DNA from: an uncultured Prevotellaceae bacterium
GTDB taxonomy: Bacteria > Bacteroidota > Bacteroidia > Bacteroidales > Muribaculaceae
Direction of reading: 5' to 3'
Assembly (NCBI GenBank): GCA_947254205.1
Contig: CAMYCE010000008.1
Span: 1-35,231, forward strand
Length of the DNA stretch: 35,231 nucleotides
Under the pieces are notes generated by a model, which was given only the letters and a program-made list of their open reading frames with translations, made no database searches and was not told the DNA's origin. The position numbers and the translations under genes were made by a program. Position 1 is the stretch's first letter. Every line of letters begins with the position of its first letter. Shown here piece after piece: positions 22,122 to 29,927 of this stretch.

Positions 22122-24296
22122 TTATTTCAAGTAGTCTTCAAAGTAGCGTGTGATGCGCTCGTGCAGGTGCACGCTTTGGTGGCCCTGCATGTTGTGTCCT
22201 TGTCCGGGATACACATAGAAGTCGGGCTGAGTGCCGGCTGCAATGCAGGCTTTGAGGAAGCTATAGGCATTTTGAGGCACCACAGTGGGGTCGTTGAGAC
22301 CACTGATGATTTGCAACCTGCCTTTGAGATTTTTGGCTTGATGAATGAGACTGCTCTTGGCATAGCCTTCGGGGTTGCTTTGAGGAGTGTCCATGTAACG
22401 CTCGCCATACATCACTTCATACCATTTCCAGTCAATCACCGGTCCGCCGGCAACGCCCACTTTAAACACATCGGGGTAGTTGGTCATGAGGCTTATGGTC
22501 ATGAATCCGCCAAAGCTCCAGCCATGCACACCCATGCGAGTGGTGTCGACATAGCTCAACGATTGCAGATATTCAACACCCTTCATTTGGTCTTTCATCT
22601 CCACTTGACCCAATTGGCGGAATGTGGCTTGCTCAAAGTCGCGACCACGGTTTTCGCTACCACGGTTGTCGATGATGAAGGTGATGTAGCCCTTTTGTGC
22701 CATGTAGGTCTCCCAGCTGCGGCTGCCCCAGTGCCAGCGGGCATCAACATTGTGGGCGTGAGGTCCACCATACACATAGATCACAGTGGGATATTTCTTG
22801 GCAGGGTCGAAGTTGGCAGGTTTCACCATGCGATAGTAGAGATTGGTGGTGCCATCGGCAGCTTTTATCGAGCCGTTTTCAAAGATGGGCACCGTGTAGC
22901 CAGCCCAAGGGTCGGGGGCTGTGAAATAGTTGAGGTTGCGACCATTTTGAGTGTTGACGATAGCAATTTTGCGGGGCACGGTGGGCGACTGCCAGTTGTC
23001 GATGAGGTAGCTGCCAGTTGTGCTCAACGAGCCATTGTGCCAGCTTGTGCCTCCTGCATCGAGCAGGGTGCGCTCTCCTGTTTCTACACTCACGCTATAG
23101 AGGTTGCGACCAATGGGCGAGCAGTCGTTGCCGGCAATGATCATGGAGCGAGTTTTCTCGTTGAATCCCAAAAATTCCATCACCACCCACTTGCCATTGG
23201 TGAGTTGCTTGAGCTCTTTGCCACTCTTGTCGAAGAGATAGAGGTGGTTGTAGCCATCTTTTTGACTTTGCATGATGAATTTATTGACGTCCCAAGGCAA
23301 GAACACGATGGGGTGCTGTGGCTCGACATATTTGGCGTGTTGCTCGCGATAGAGCTGTGCTATGTGTGCTCCACTGGTGGCATCATAGCTCATGAGTTGG
23401 CAATCGTTTTGGTCGCGGTTGAGCTCTTGCATATAGATGGTTTTACTGTCGGGACTCCACGCAATGTTGGTGAAATAGCGGTTGGTGGGGTCGCCAGCCT
23501 GCAAGTAGATGGTTTTGCCTGTTGCAAGGTCGTGCACGCCCACAGTCACTTGGTGTGACGATTGGCCTGCCATGGGGTATTTTTCGGGGGCAGGGGTTGC
23601 TATGATGTGGGTAGAGTCGTCGATTTCGGGCACGGTGATGAGCGGATAGTCGGCCACCATGCTTTGATCCATGCGATAAAAGGCGAGTTTCATGCCGTCG
23701 GGGCTCCAAAAGAGGCCTTCGCCAATGCCAAACTCAAAGCGGTGCACGGCCTGGCCATACACAATGTCGCGAGAGCCATCGGTGGTGAGTTGCATGGTTG
23801 TGCCGGCAGCGTTGGTCACATATAGGTTGTCGTCTTTCACAAAGGCGAGAGCGCGGCTTGTGGAGTTCCACTTCACGGCCTGCTCTTGCTCGCGTGGTTG
23901 AGTCCACACGGTTTTGCCGTTTTTAAAGTTGATTAATGTGCGAGCTTGCTTGGTGGTGACGAGGGCAAGCGGTTGGTTAGCATAGGGGAACGCTACCTGC
24001 TTGAGCCCTTTCAAGGCTTTGTCGCCTTCAAGGTTGAGCCAGCCGTTGAGTTGCGTCACGGTGAATAGCTTTGATTCTTTGCCATTGCCCACATTCACAG
24101 TGTAGCAACCAGTCTCGTCGATGTGCACGAGTCGGTCGCCCCACCATGTGAGTGTGCGATTTTTGGGAATCATGTTCTTGTAGTTGGTTCCTCCAAAGTT
24201 GAGGTCTTCGAGTGAGAATTGCTTTTGTGCCATCATTGTGAGCGAAAACAATAGAAGTGTCACAGCAGTGAGCACTCGATAATGTCGTGATGTCAT
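22122..24296 (-). CDS. S9 family dipeptidyl peptidase IV-like serine peptidase
   Basis: A 724-residue exported peptidase with a signal peptide (residues 1 to about 24, LTAVTLLLFSLTMMA-Q). The first two thirds form the DPP IV beta-propeller (for example FEFGIGEGLFWSPDGMKLAFYRMDQSMV), and the last third is the alpha/beta-hydrolase domain with catalytic Ser in GWSFGGFM, Asp in SGLNDPTVVP and His in GQGHNMQG. It releases N-terminal Xaa-Pro-type dipeptides in the periplasm. An upstream in-frame ATG at 24356 lies inside mobile element copy B, so the ATG at 24296 before the signal peptide is preferred. The gene is bracketed by two inverted copies of the 181-bp element and its stop codon lies in the duplication of copy A. 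Confidence 0.93.
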   Translation of the reverse strand: MTSRHYRVLTAVTLLLFSLTMMAQKQFSLEDLNFGGTNYKNMIPKNRTLTWWGDRLVHIDETGCYTVNVGNGKESKLFTVTQLNGWLNLEGDKALKGLKQVAFPYANQPLALVTTKQARTLINFKNGKTVWTQPREQEQAVKWNSTSRALAFVKDDNLYVTNAAGTTMQLTTDGSRDIVYGQAVHRFEFGIGEGLFWSPDGMKLAFYRMDQSMVADYPLITVPEIDDSTHIIATPAPEKYPMAGQSSHQVTVGVHDLATGKTIYLQAGDPTNRYFTNIAWSPDSKTIYMQELNRDQNDCQLMSYDATSGAHIAQLYREQHAKYVEPQHPIVFLPWDVNKFIMQSQKDGYNHLYLFDKSGKELKQLTNGKWVVMEFLGFNEKTRSMIIAGNDCSPIGRNLYSVSVETGERTLLDAGGTSWHNGSLSTTGSYLIDNWQSPTVPRKIAIVNTQNGRNLNYFTAPDPWAGYTVPIFENGSIKAADGTTNLYYRMVKPANFDPAKKYPTVIYVYGGPHAHNVDARWHWGSRSWETYMAQKGYITFIIDNRGSENRGRDFEQATFRQLGQVEMKDQMKGVEYLQSLSYVDTTRMGVHGWSFGGFMTISLMTNYPDVFKVGVAGGPVIDWKWYEVMYGERYMDTPQSNPEGYAKSSLIHQAKNLKGRLQIISGLNDPTVVPQNAYSFLKACIAAGTQPDFYVYPGQGHNMQGHQSVHLHERITRYFEDYLK

Positions 24297-24332
24297 AGTT
24301 TTTAATGGAATAAAAATGATATTGCAATTTAA

Positions 24333-24513
24333 CCCCAATCGGTCATTAGGCCGCATGAAGATAATATTTTGGGCTTTTCTTCATCTTTGCCATTTATTTT
24401 GGTTCTTTTTGACTGTTTTTTCGGTTGTTTAGCCCGCTAAACGCCCTCAAAATCAATCAAAAACTCCTCAAAATAAATTGTCAAATACAAAGAAACCTAA
24501 TGACCGATTTGGG
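24333..24513 (-). mobile_element. Complete 181-bp fold-back MITE-like element, copy B
   Basis: This copy is the reverse complement of copy A, the same length with no gaps; by eye I count about 17 mismatches. The ends are CCCCAATCGGTCATTAGG (24333-24350) and the inverse of CCCAAATCGGTCATTAGG. The direct repeat TTTAA flanks it on both sides (24328-24332 and 24514-24518), different from the TTTAT of copy A, which supports separate insertions. The central hairpin GTTTAGC/GCTAAAC is at 24427-24442. It lies in the 372-base gap between the divergent peptidase and RlmL-like genes, 36 bases from the peptidase start. Confidence 0.88.
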
Positions 24514-24595
24514 TTTAATAGTCACAAAATTAAGAAAATAATCCTTAACCATAAAATCATGAGGCGATATTGCAGGGTTTAAAAATAAAAATGTC

Positions 24596-24603
24596 TAACT
24601 TTG
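24596..24603 (+). promoter_or_regulatory. -7 box of the RlmL-like gene
   Basis: TAACTTTG fits TAnnTTTG. A TTG at 24570-24572 is 23 bases upstream, somewhat long. The gene start at 24669 gives a leader of about 60 bases. The promoter lies downstream of mobile element copy B, not inside it. Confidence 0.5.
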
Positions 24604-24668
24604 CGCCATCAAGCGATCTTTAATTTAGTTCCCCCTATCTTTAAAATAAAAAATATATTTTCTACACG

Positions 24669-26171
24669 ATGAGTGAAAAATTTGAAATGGTTGCCAAGAC
24701 TTTTCAAGGTCTTGAAGGTGTGTTGAGCGATGAACTCCAAGCTCTTGGAGCCGAAGATGTGCAGCAAGGCAAGCGCATGGTGTCGTTCAAGGGCGACATG
24801 GAGTTGCTTTACCGCTCCAATTTTTGCTTGCGCACAGCACTGCGAGTTCTTAAACCTATCTATAAGTTTCGTTCAACCGATGCCGACGACCTCTATGAGC
24901 AGGTGAAACGCTTTGAGTGGGACAAGTTGTTGACATCATCGCAAACGTTTCTCATCGATTCAACGGTGTTTAGCGAGAGTTTCAGGCACTCGCGCTTTGT
25001 GACCTATCGTGTGAAAGACGCTATTGCCGACTATTTTATGGAAAAAGAAGGCAAGCGTCCATCGATTCGCCTGAATTCTCCCGATTTTAGATTTGATGTG
25101 CACATTCATGGCGAGGAGGTGACAATCTCGCTCGATTCGTCGGGCGAACCCCTCTACAAGCGTGGGTGGCGTGTGGCACAAACCGATGCCCCCATCAATG
25201 AAGTGCTGGCTGCCGGTATCATCAAACTGAGTGGCTGGGACGGACAGTGCAACCTTGTCGACCCCATGTGTGGATCAGGCACTTTCCTCATCGAGGCAGC
25301 CCTCATTGCAGCCAACATCAACCCTGGTGTGTATCGCAAGGAGTTTGCTTTTCAATTTTGGCCCGACTATGATGCCGAGCTTTTCGATAGCATCTATAAC
25401 GACGACAGTGGCGAGCGTGAATTTTCTCACAAGATTTATGGCTCCGACATTGCTTTGCAGTCTATTGCCATTAGCGAGGCCAATATCAAGAGCGCAGGTG
25501 TGGCTAAATATATCGAAATTAAGCAACAAGATGTGTGCGAAATCACCGAGGCTCCCGAAAAAGGCGTGCTCATCACCAATCCGCCCTATGGTGCTCGCCT
25601 CAAGGTAGAAGATATAGAGGGACTTTATGAAACCTTGGGCAGTAAGTTCAAAAAGGTGTATCGAGGCTATCATGCATGGGTGATTGGATATGACCGTGAA
25701 CTCACCGATAAAATTGGGTTGCGTGCTTCGGTGAACTATCCTTTGCTCAATGGCGACTTGGAATGTGAGTTGCGTGAATATGTGATTTTTGATGGTTCGC
25801 TCAAGGATATGCGCAGTGAGGGTGGTTCGATTAAAAACGAAGACTTCCGTGCCAGCGATAAAAACCGAGGAGCACGTCGCCCCAAGTTTAAAGAAACTTT
25901 TGATGGTGACGACCGCAAGCCCCGTCGCTTTGCTCGCGACGACGACCGCCGCCCCCGTCGCTTTGACCGTGACGACGACCGCAAGCCCCGTCGCTTTGAC
26001 CGCGACCGCCGTGACGACCACCAAGAAAACAGTTCTCAGCACGAGGACTTTCACCACACCGAGAAATTTGCACGTCGCATGGTGCAATTTCGTGGTCCAT
26101 CGCTGGGCAAGGAAAACGAACGCCCCGTTATCAAGGGCCGTCGCAATGGCTGGAAACGTCGCGACGAATAA
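24669..26171 (+). CDS. rlmL: THUMP-domain 23S rRNA methyltransferase (RlmL-like) with charged C-terminal tail
   Basis: A 500-residue class I methyltransferase of the RlmL group (m2G2445 of 23S rRNA in E. coli). A ferredoxin-like/THUMP module covers about residues 1-155, then the SAM-binding DPMCGSGTFLIEAA begins at residue 198 and the catalytic NPPY is residues 304-307. The RlmK half of the E. coli fusion is absent. After about residue 385 the protein becomes a low-complexity tail rich in Arg and Asp, with three tandem units of DDRKPRRF type at residues 414-445, ending GRRNGWKRRDE. The tail probably binds RNA. It is followed by purD after 48 bases. Confidence 0.88.
   Translation: MSEKFEMVAKTFQGLEGVLSDELQALGAEDVQQGKRMVSFKGDMELLYRSNFCLRTALRVLKPIYKFRSTDADDLYEQVKRFEWDKLLTSSQTFLIDSTVFSESFRHSRFVTYRVKDAIADYFMEKEGKRPSIRLNSPDFRFDVHIHGEEVTISLDSSGEPLYKRGWRVAQTDAPINEVLAAGIIKLSGWDGQCNLVDPMCGSGTFLIEAALIAANINPGVYRKEFAFQFWPDYDAELFDSIYNDDSGEREFSHKIYGSDIALQSIAISEANIKSAGVAKYIEIKQQDVCEITEAPEKGVLITNPPYGARLKVEDIEGLYETLGSKFKKVYRGYHAWVIGYDRELTDKIGLRASVNYPLLNGDLECELREYVIFDGSLKDMRSEGGSIKNEDFRASDKNRGARRPKFKETFDGDDRKPRRFARDDDRRPRRFDRDDDRKPRRFDRDRRDDHQENSSQHEDFHHTEKFARRMVQFRGPSLGKENERPVIKGRRNGWKRRDE
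25908..26003 (+). repeat. Tandem repeat coding for DDDR(K/R)PRRFDR units
   Basis: Three near-identical in-frame units: 25908-25937 (30 bases), 25938-25970 (33) and 25971-26003 (33). They encode DDRKPRRFAR, DDDRRPRRFDR and DDDRKPRRFDR in the tail of the RlmL-like protein. All units keep the reading frame, so copy number may vary between strains without breaking the gene. Confidence 0.9.
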
Positions 26172-26219
26172 CAGAACAATTAAAAACTCAGACCTATTAT
26201 AAACTAAAAAACGACATAA

Positions 26220-27515
26220 ATGACGATGAATATCGACCGACAAAGGATTTTGTTGCTGGGCTCTGGTGGCCGTGAATGTGCGATTGCTTGGAAGTTGAGC
26301 CAAAGCCCTCTCACCGATCAACTGTTTATAGCTCCCGGCAATGCCGGCACAGCCGCCTATGGCGAGAATGTGGCATTGTCGCCCATGGATTTTGACGCTG
26401 TGGCGCAGTTTTCGATCGACCACAATATCACAATGCTCATTGTGGGGAGTGAAGACCCTTTGGTGGCAGGCATTAGCGACTACTTCAAGTCCAGTGAGGC
26501 TTTGCAGGCTGTGAAGGTGATTGGACCCTCGCGTGCTGGAGCACAACTTGAGGGAAGCAAAGACTTTGCCAAGGCTTTCATGCAGCGTCATCACATTCCC
26601 ACAGCTCAGCATGTGAGTGTGACAGTCGATAACATTGAGGAAGGTTATGCTTTTCTCGAAAGTCAGCAAGCTCCCTATGTGCTCAAGGCCGATGGACTGG
26701 CAGCTGGCAAGGGAGTGCTCATTGTGCCCACGCTCGATGAGGCAAAACGCGAGTTGAAGGAGATGTTGGGAGGCATGTTTGGAGCCTCGTCGGCAACGGT
26801 GGTTATCGAACAATTCTTGTCGGGCATCGAGTGCTCGGCATTTGTGGTGACCGATGGCGTTGACTATGCCTTGTTGCCTGTTGCCAAAGATTATAAACGC
26901 ATTGGCGAGAACGAGACAGGGCTGAACACCGGAGGCATGGGCTCGGTGTCGCCTGTGAGTTTTGCCGACGATGACTTCTTTGCCAAGGTGCGCGAACGCA
27001 TCATCGAGCCCACACTCGATGGCTTGCAACGCGATGAGTTGCCCTATTGTGGCTTCATTTTCTTTGGACTCATCAATGTTGATGGCGACCCCTATGTGAT
27101 TGAATATAACTGTCGCATGGGCGACCCCGAAACCGAGGTGGTGATGCCACGCTTGAAAACCGACTTGGTGCAACTCTTGTGGGCTGCGGCAAGTGGTTGC
27201 CTCGATGAAATAGAGGTGGAGATAGACCCACGCTATGCTGTGACGGTGATGATGGTGTCGGGTGGCTATCCCGAAAAATATGAAAAAGGCAAGCTCATCA
27301 CTGGTCTCGACGAGGTGAAAGAGAGCATTGTGTTTCATGCAGGCACCAAGCGCGACGAGGCAGGACGATTGCTCACCGCCGGGGGGCGCGTGCTGGCTGT
27401 GACCAGTTTTGGAGCTACCAAGCAAGAGGCTCTCGATTGCTCATTTGCCAATGTGGCGCGCATCAATTTTGACAAGAAATATTGGCGAAGCGACATAGGC
27501 TTTGACTTGCAATAG
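26220..27515 (+). CDS. purD: Phosphoribosylamine-glycine ligase
   Basis: A 431-residue ATP-grasp enzyme of de novo purine synthesis that joins glycine to 5-phosphoribosylamine. The N-terminal ILLLGSGGRECAIAWKL, the HNITMLIVGSEDPLVAGI segment, the ATP-grasp YVLKADGLAAGKGVLI and the metal-binding VIEYNCRMGDPETEVVMPRL are all present. Length is normal. Starts at ATG 26220 or 26226 are possible. No other purine genes are in the window. The next gene begins 14 bases after its stop. Confidence 0.94.
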   Translation: MTMNIDRQRILLLGSGGRECAIAWKLSQSPLTDQLFIAPGNAGTAAYGENVALSPMDFDAVAQFSIDHNITMLIVGSEDPLVAGISDYFKSSEALQAVKVIGPSRAGAQLEGSKDFAKAFMQRHHIPTAQHVSVTVDNIEEGYAFLESQQAPYVLKADGLAAGKGVLIVPTLDEAKRELKEMLGGMFGASSATVVIEQFLSGIECSAFVVTDGVDYALLPVAKDYKRIGENETGLNTGGMGSVSPVSFADDDFFAKVRERIIEPTLDGLQRDELPYCGFIFFGLINVDGDPYVIEYNCRMGDPETEVVMPRLKTDLVQLLWAAASGCLDEIEVEIDPRYAVTVMMVSGGYPEKYEKGKLITGLDEVKESIVFHAGTKRDEAGRLLTAGGRVLAVTSFGATKQEALDCSFANVARINFDKKYWRSDIGFDLQ

Positions 27516-27529
27516 AACACCACAATAAG

Positions 27530-28522
27530 TTGCGTTTTGCCGAAGAAAAAATAAATGATTTTTTAAACAGTCGCACCTTGATGGTGTTGCTGGCTGTGTT
27601 GCTGTTGTTGGCATCGGGAATAGCCTTTGAAACTGGCATTTTGGGCGAGGTCGATAGTGGCAACGGGGTGTTTTATGCCCTGTCGGGCAATTTTATTGCC
27701 AATCAAGAACTTTCATTTGCACTCAACATGGTGAGCATCATGGCCATTGTGTCGCTCACGGTTATGCTCAACAAAGCCTTTAGCTTTGTGCGAGCCGTTA
27801 CCTTTAGCTACGCCTCCATGTTTTTGTTGCTCGAGATGGCCAATCCGCTTGTGTGCACACGTTTCTACACAGGCACCGCCATGTGCCTTGTGATGGTTGT
27901 GGGCATGTTTGTGCTCTTTGCTTCCTATCAGCAAAAAGGGTTGTCGCAGCGGCGCATCTTCTTGGTGTTTGCTTTGTTGTCGTTTTGTTGCATGTTTCAA
28001 TATGCCTTCTTGGTTTTGTTGCTTGCTTTCATGGTGGGATTTTTTCAGATGCGTGCTGTCGACATTCGAGGCATTTTGGCGATGCTGATAGGTATTGTCA
28101 CGCCATTTTGGATTATGATAGGCTTGGGCATTACCAATCCGCTCACAGCTCAACCACCACTCATCGAGACGATTTGGTCGTCGTTGCAATTGTCGCAGGT
28201 GAAACTTGTGATTGCCACCACCATTGTGGTGGCTGTGCTCACAATATTGCTCATGATTGTTAATGTGTTTACTTTCATGAACTATAGGTTGCAAAAACGC
28301 GTTTACAACACTTTTATCATTGTGTTGGCTCTTTTGTCGATGGGCATGATGTGCATCGATTATCGCAACATGATGATTTATGTGCCCATTCTCAACTGGT
28401 GCCTTGCAGTGCAGGTGGCTCATGCTTTCACAATCAATAGCAGTTTGCTCAGGCGATATATTCCCCTTGTGTTGCTCATGATGGCAACAATGGCAACCTA
28501 TGCCACTCATGTGATATTATAG
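27530..28522 (+). CDS. Hypothetical multi-pass membrane protein
   Basis: I do not recognise a named family. The 330-residue product has about nine to ten hydrophobic segments (for example LMVLLAVLLLLASGIAFETG, LNMVSIMAIVSLTVMLN, MFVLFASYQQKG boundary, LVIATTIVVAVLTILLMIVNVF, IPLVLLMMATMATYATHVIL), short loops and few charged residues. Its setting between purD and pdxB, 14 bases after the one and 2 bases before the other, suggests one transcript. The frame opens at a TTG at 27530; an internal ATG at residue 18 is the alternative start, so the N-terminus is uncertain. Confidence 0.7.
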   Translation: MRFAEEKINDFLNSRTLMVLLAVLLLLASGIAFETGILGEVDSGNGVFYALSGNFIANQELSFALNMVSIMAIVSLTVMLNKAFSFVRAVTFSYASMFLLLEMANPLVCTRFYTGTAMCLVMVVGMFVLFASYQQKGLSQRRIFLVFALLSFCCMFQYAFLVLLLAFMVGFFQMRAVDIRGILAMLIGIVTPFWIMIGLGITNPLTAQPPLIETIWSSLQLSQVKLVIATTIVVAVLTILLMIVNVFTFMNYRLQKRVYNTFIIVLALLSMGMMCIDYRNMMIYVPILNWCLAVQVAHAFTINSSLLRRYIPLVLLMMATMATYATHVIL

Positions 28523-28524
28523 CT

Positions 28525-29526
28525 ATGAAAAAAATAATTGTTGAAAGCCACATTCCCTACATGCAAGGATTGCTCGAACCCTTTGCACAGGTGCAATATC
28601 TCGATGCTTCTTGCATCACCCGTGAGGCAGTGAGCAATGCCCATGCCTTGCTGGTGCGCACTCGCACTCGTTGCAATGAGCAATTGCTTGCAGGTAGCTC
28701 GGTGGGTTTTGTGGGGACGGCTACCATAGGGGTCGATCACATCGACCTTCCCTATTGTGGCAGGGCAGGCATTGTGGTGGCCAATGCTCCCGGATGTAAT
28801 GCTCCGGCAGTGGCGCAGTGGGTGCATTGTGCTATTGCACATTGGCTCAAACGCCGCGGCATAGCTTCGCCACGTGGACTCACCTTAGGCATTGTGGGCG
28901 TTGGCCATGTAGGCAACATTGTGGCCCGATGGGCACGTGAGTTGGGCTTTGACGTGTTGCTCAACGACCCTCCGCGAGCCGAGCGCGAGGGTGACGCAGG
29001 CTTTGTGTCGCTCAGTGAGTTGAAAGCTCTTAGCCACATCATCACTTTTCACACCCCACTCACCGTCACCGGCCCTCATGCTACTCATCACCTGTGTGAT
29101 GCTCGGTTTCTACAAGAAATTCCCCACTGTGGCTTGTTGCTCAATGCTGCACGTGGAGGCATTTGTGACAACGAGGCACTCCTGCAATGGGGTGGAGATA
29201 TTGCTATCGATTGCTGGGAGCATGAGCCAAGCATCAATGGGCAACTGCTTGCCAAAGCCATGGTTGCCACACCCCACATTGCCGGCTACAGCATCGAGGG
29301 CAAACGCCGTGGCACCGCTATGGTGATAGAAGCCTTAAATCATCATTTTGGATTCACAGCTCAACCGCCTGTAACCGCAGCTCCACTCCAAGGGGCAAGT
29401 GGCGTGTCGCTCGAGAGAATAGTGGCAAGTTATCATGTGCTTGCCGACACTCAATTGCTCAAAGCCCAACCCCTGCAATTTGAAGCATTGCGCAATCACT
29501 ATGCCCTGCGCCACGAGCTGCAATAG
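28525..29526 (+). CDS. pdxB: 4-phosphoerythronate dehydrogenase
   Basis: A 333-residue D-2-hydroxyacid dehydrogenase that oxidises 4-phospho-D-erythronate in the DXP-independent-of-PdxST route to pyridoxal 5'-phosphate. The N-terminus MKKIIVESHIPYMQGLLEP and GTATIGVDHIDLPYC are typical of PdxB. The NAD fold is GIVGVGHVGNIVARWARELG, and the catalytic residues are Arg in NAARGGICDNEALL, Glu in CWEHEP and His in TPHIAGYSIEGK. The C-terminus is slightly short compared with the E. coli enzyme. It starts two bases after the membrane-protein stop codon. Confidence 0.9.
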   Translation: MKKIIVESHIPYMQGLLEPFAQVQYLDASCITREAVSNAHALLVRTRTRCNEQLLAGSSVGFVGTATIGVDHIDLPYCGRAGIVVANAPGCNAPAVAQWVHCAIAHWLKRRGIASPRGLTLGIVGVGHVGNIVARWARELGFDVLLNDPPRAEREGDAGFVSLSELKALSHIITFHTPLTVTGPHATHHLCDARFLQEIPHCGLLLNAARGGICDNEALLQWGGDIAIDCWEHEPSINGQLLAKAMVATPHIAGYSIEGKRRGTAMVIEALNHHFGFTAQPPVTAAPLQGASGVSLERIVASYHVLADTQLLKAQPLQFEALRNHYALRHELQ

Positions 29527-29538
29527 CCCCCGCAAAAA

Positions 29539-29693
29539 TTTTTTGAGGAGTTATGGAGACGGGAGTTGAAGGAGTTAAGACAATAGTGATTGTCCCTCCA
29601 AAATCAATCTCGTAGCCTTCCAGTCTTCGTTTAATTCGTTTAATTTGTTGATTAAAAACAATAAACACTGCCGCCTGTCTCCTCCTCAAAAAA
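29539..29693. repeat. Imperfect inverted-repeat element between pdxB and susC
   Basis: TTTTTTGAGGAG (29539-29550) is matched by CTCCTCAAAAAA (29682-29693), a perfect 12-bp inverted repeat about 155 bases across, with further looser pairing inward (GGAGACGGGAG with CCGCCTGTCTCC). Inside is a hairpin GACAAT-AGTG-ATTGTC (29580-29595 region) and a purine-rich GGAGTTRAAGGAGTTAAGACAATAG-like segment. There is no clear target duplication and no gene. It resembles a short intergenic repeat or a second MITE type, but only one copy is in this window. Confidence 0.45.
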
Positions 29694-29724
29694 CTCCTCG
29701 CTCAAAAAAAACCTTGTTAAATAT

Positions 29725-29755
29725 TTTGAAAAACAAAAAATATTATTCAAATTTG
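29725..29755 (+). promoter_or_regulatory. Candidate promoter of the susC-susD operon
   Basis: TTTG at 29725-29728, 19 bases, then CAAATTTG at 29748-29755, which differs from TAnnTTTG at one position. The spacing is ideal. The resulting mRNA leader would be about 165 bases before the ATG at 29928, long compared with other genes here, and it holds possible local pairings (TCTCT with AGAGA near 29775-29795). Confidence 0.5.
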
Positions 29756-29927
29756 CAATAATACCGGTGTACTCTCTATTTCGCGAGCAGAGACAAGAGT
29801 GTCCGCACGATTCTTTCTTGTAGTGAAGAGGGTCGACTTGTGATTTAGAACTACACTATTTTCAACCTCACAATCATTGACAAAATTTTATACAATAAAC
29901 TTTATTAACAAAACATCAAAGAACGTT

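Noticed and set aside
22107..23558. A 483-codon open frame on the plus strand opposite the peptidase
   Set aside because: The peptidase on the minus strand has a complete catalytic triad and signal peptide; the plus frame begins inside the mobile element and shows no family features.
21940..24513. CRISPR or other direct-repeat array
   Set aside because: The repeats are inverted, 181 bp long and separated by a gene; there are no regular spacers.
25275..27425. A 716-codon open frame on the minus strand
   Set aside because: It runs antisense to the RlmL-like and purD genes, which have clear domains; its peptide is His- and Cys-rich with no recognisable motif, a normal by-product of codon bias.
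29539..29693. Another copy of the 181-bp element
   Set aside because: The ends (TTTTTTGAGGAG) and interior differ from the 181-bp family, and no flanking 5-bp repeat is found.
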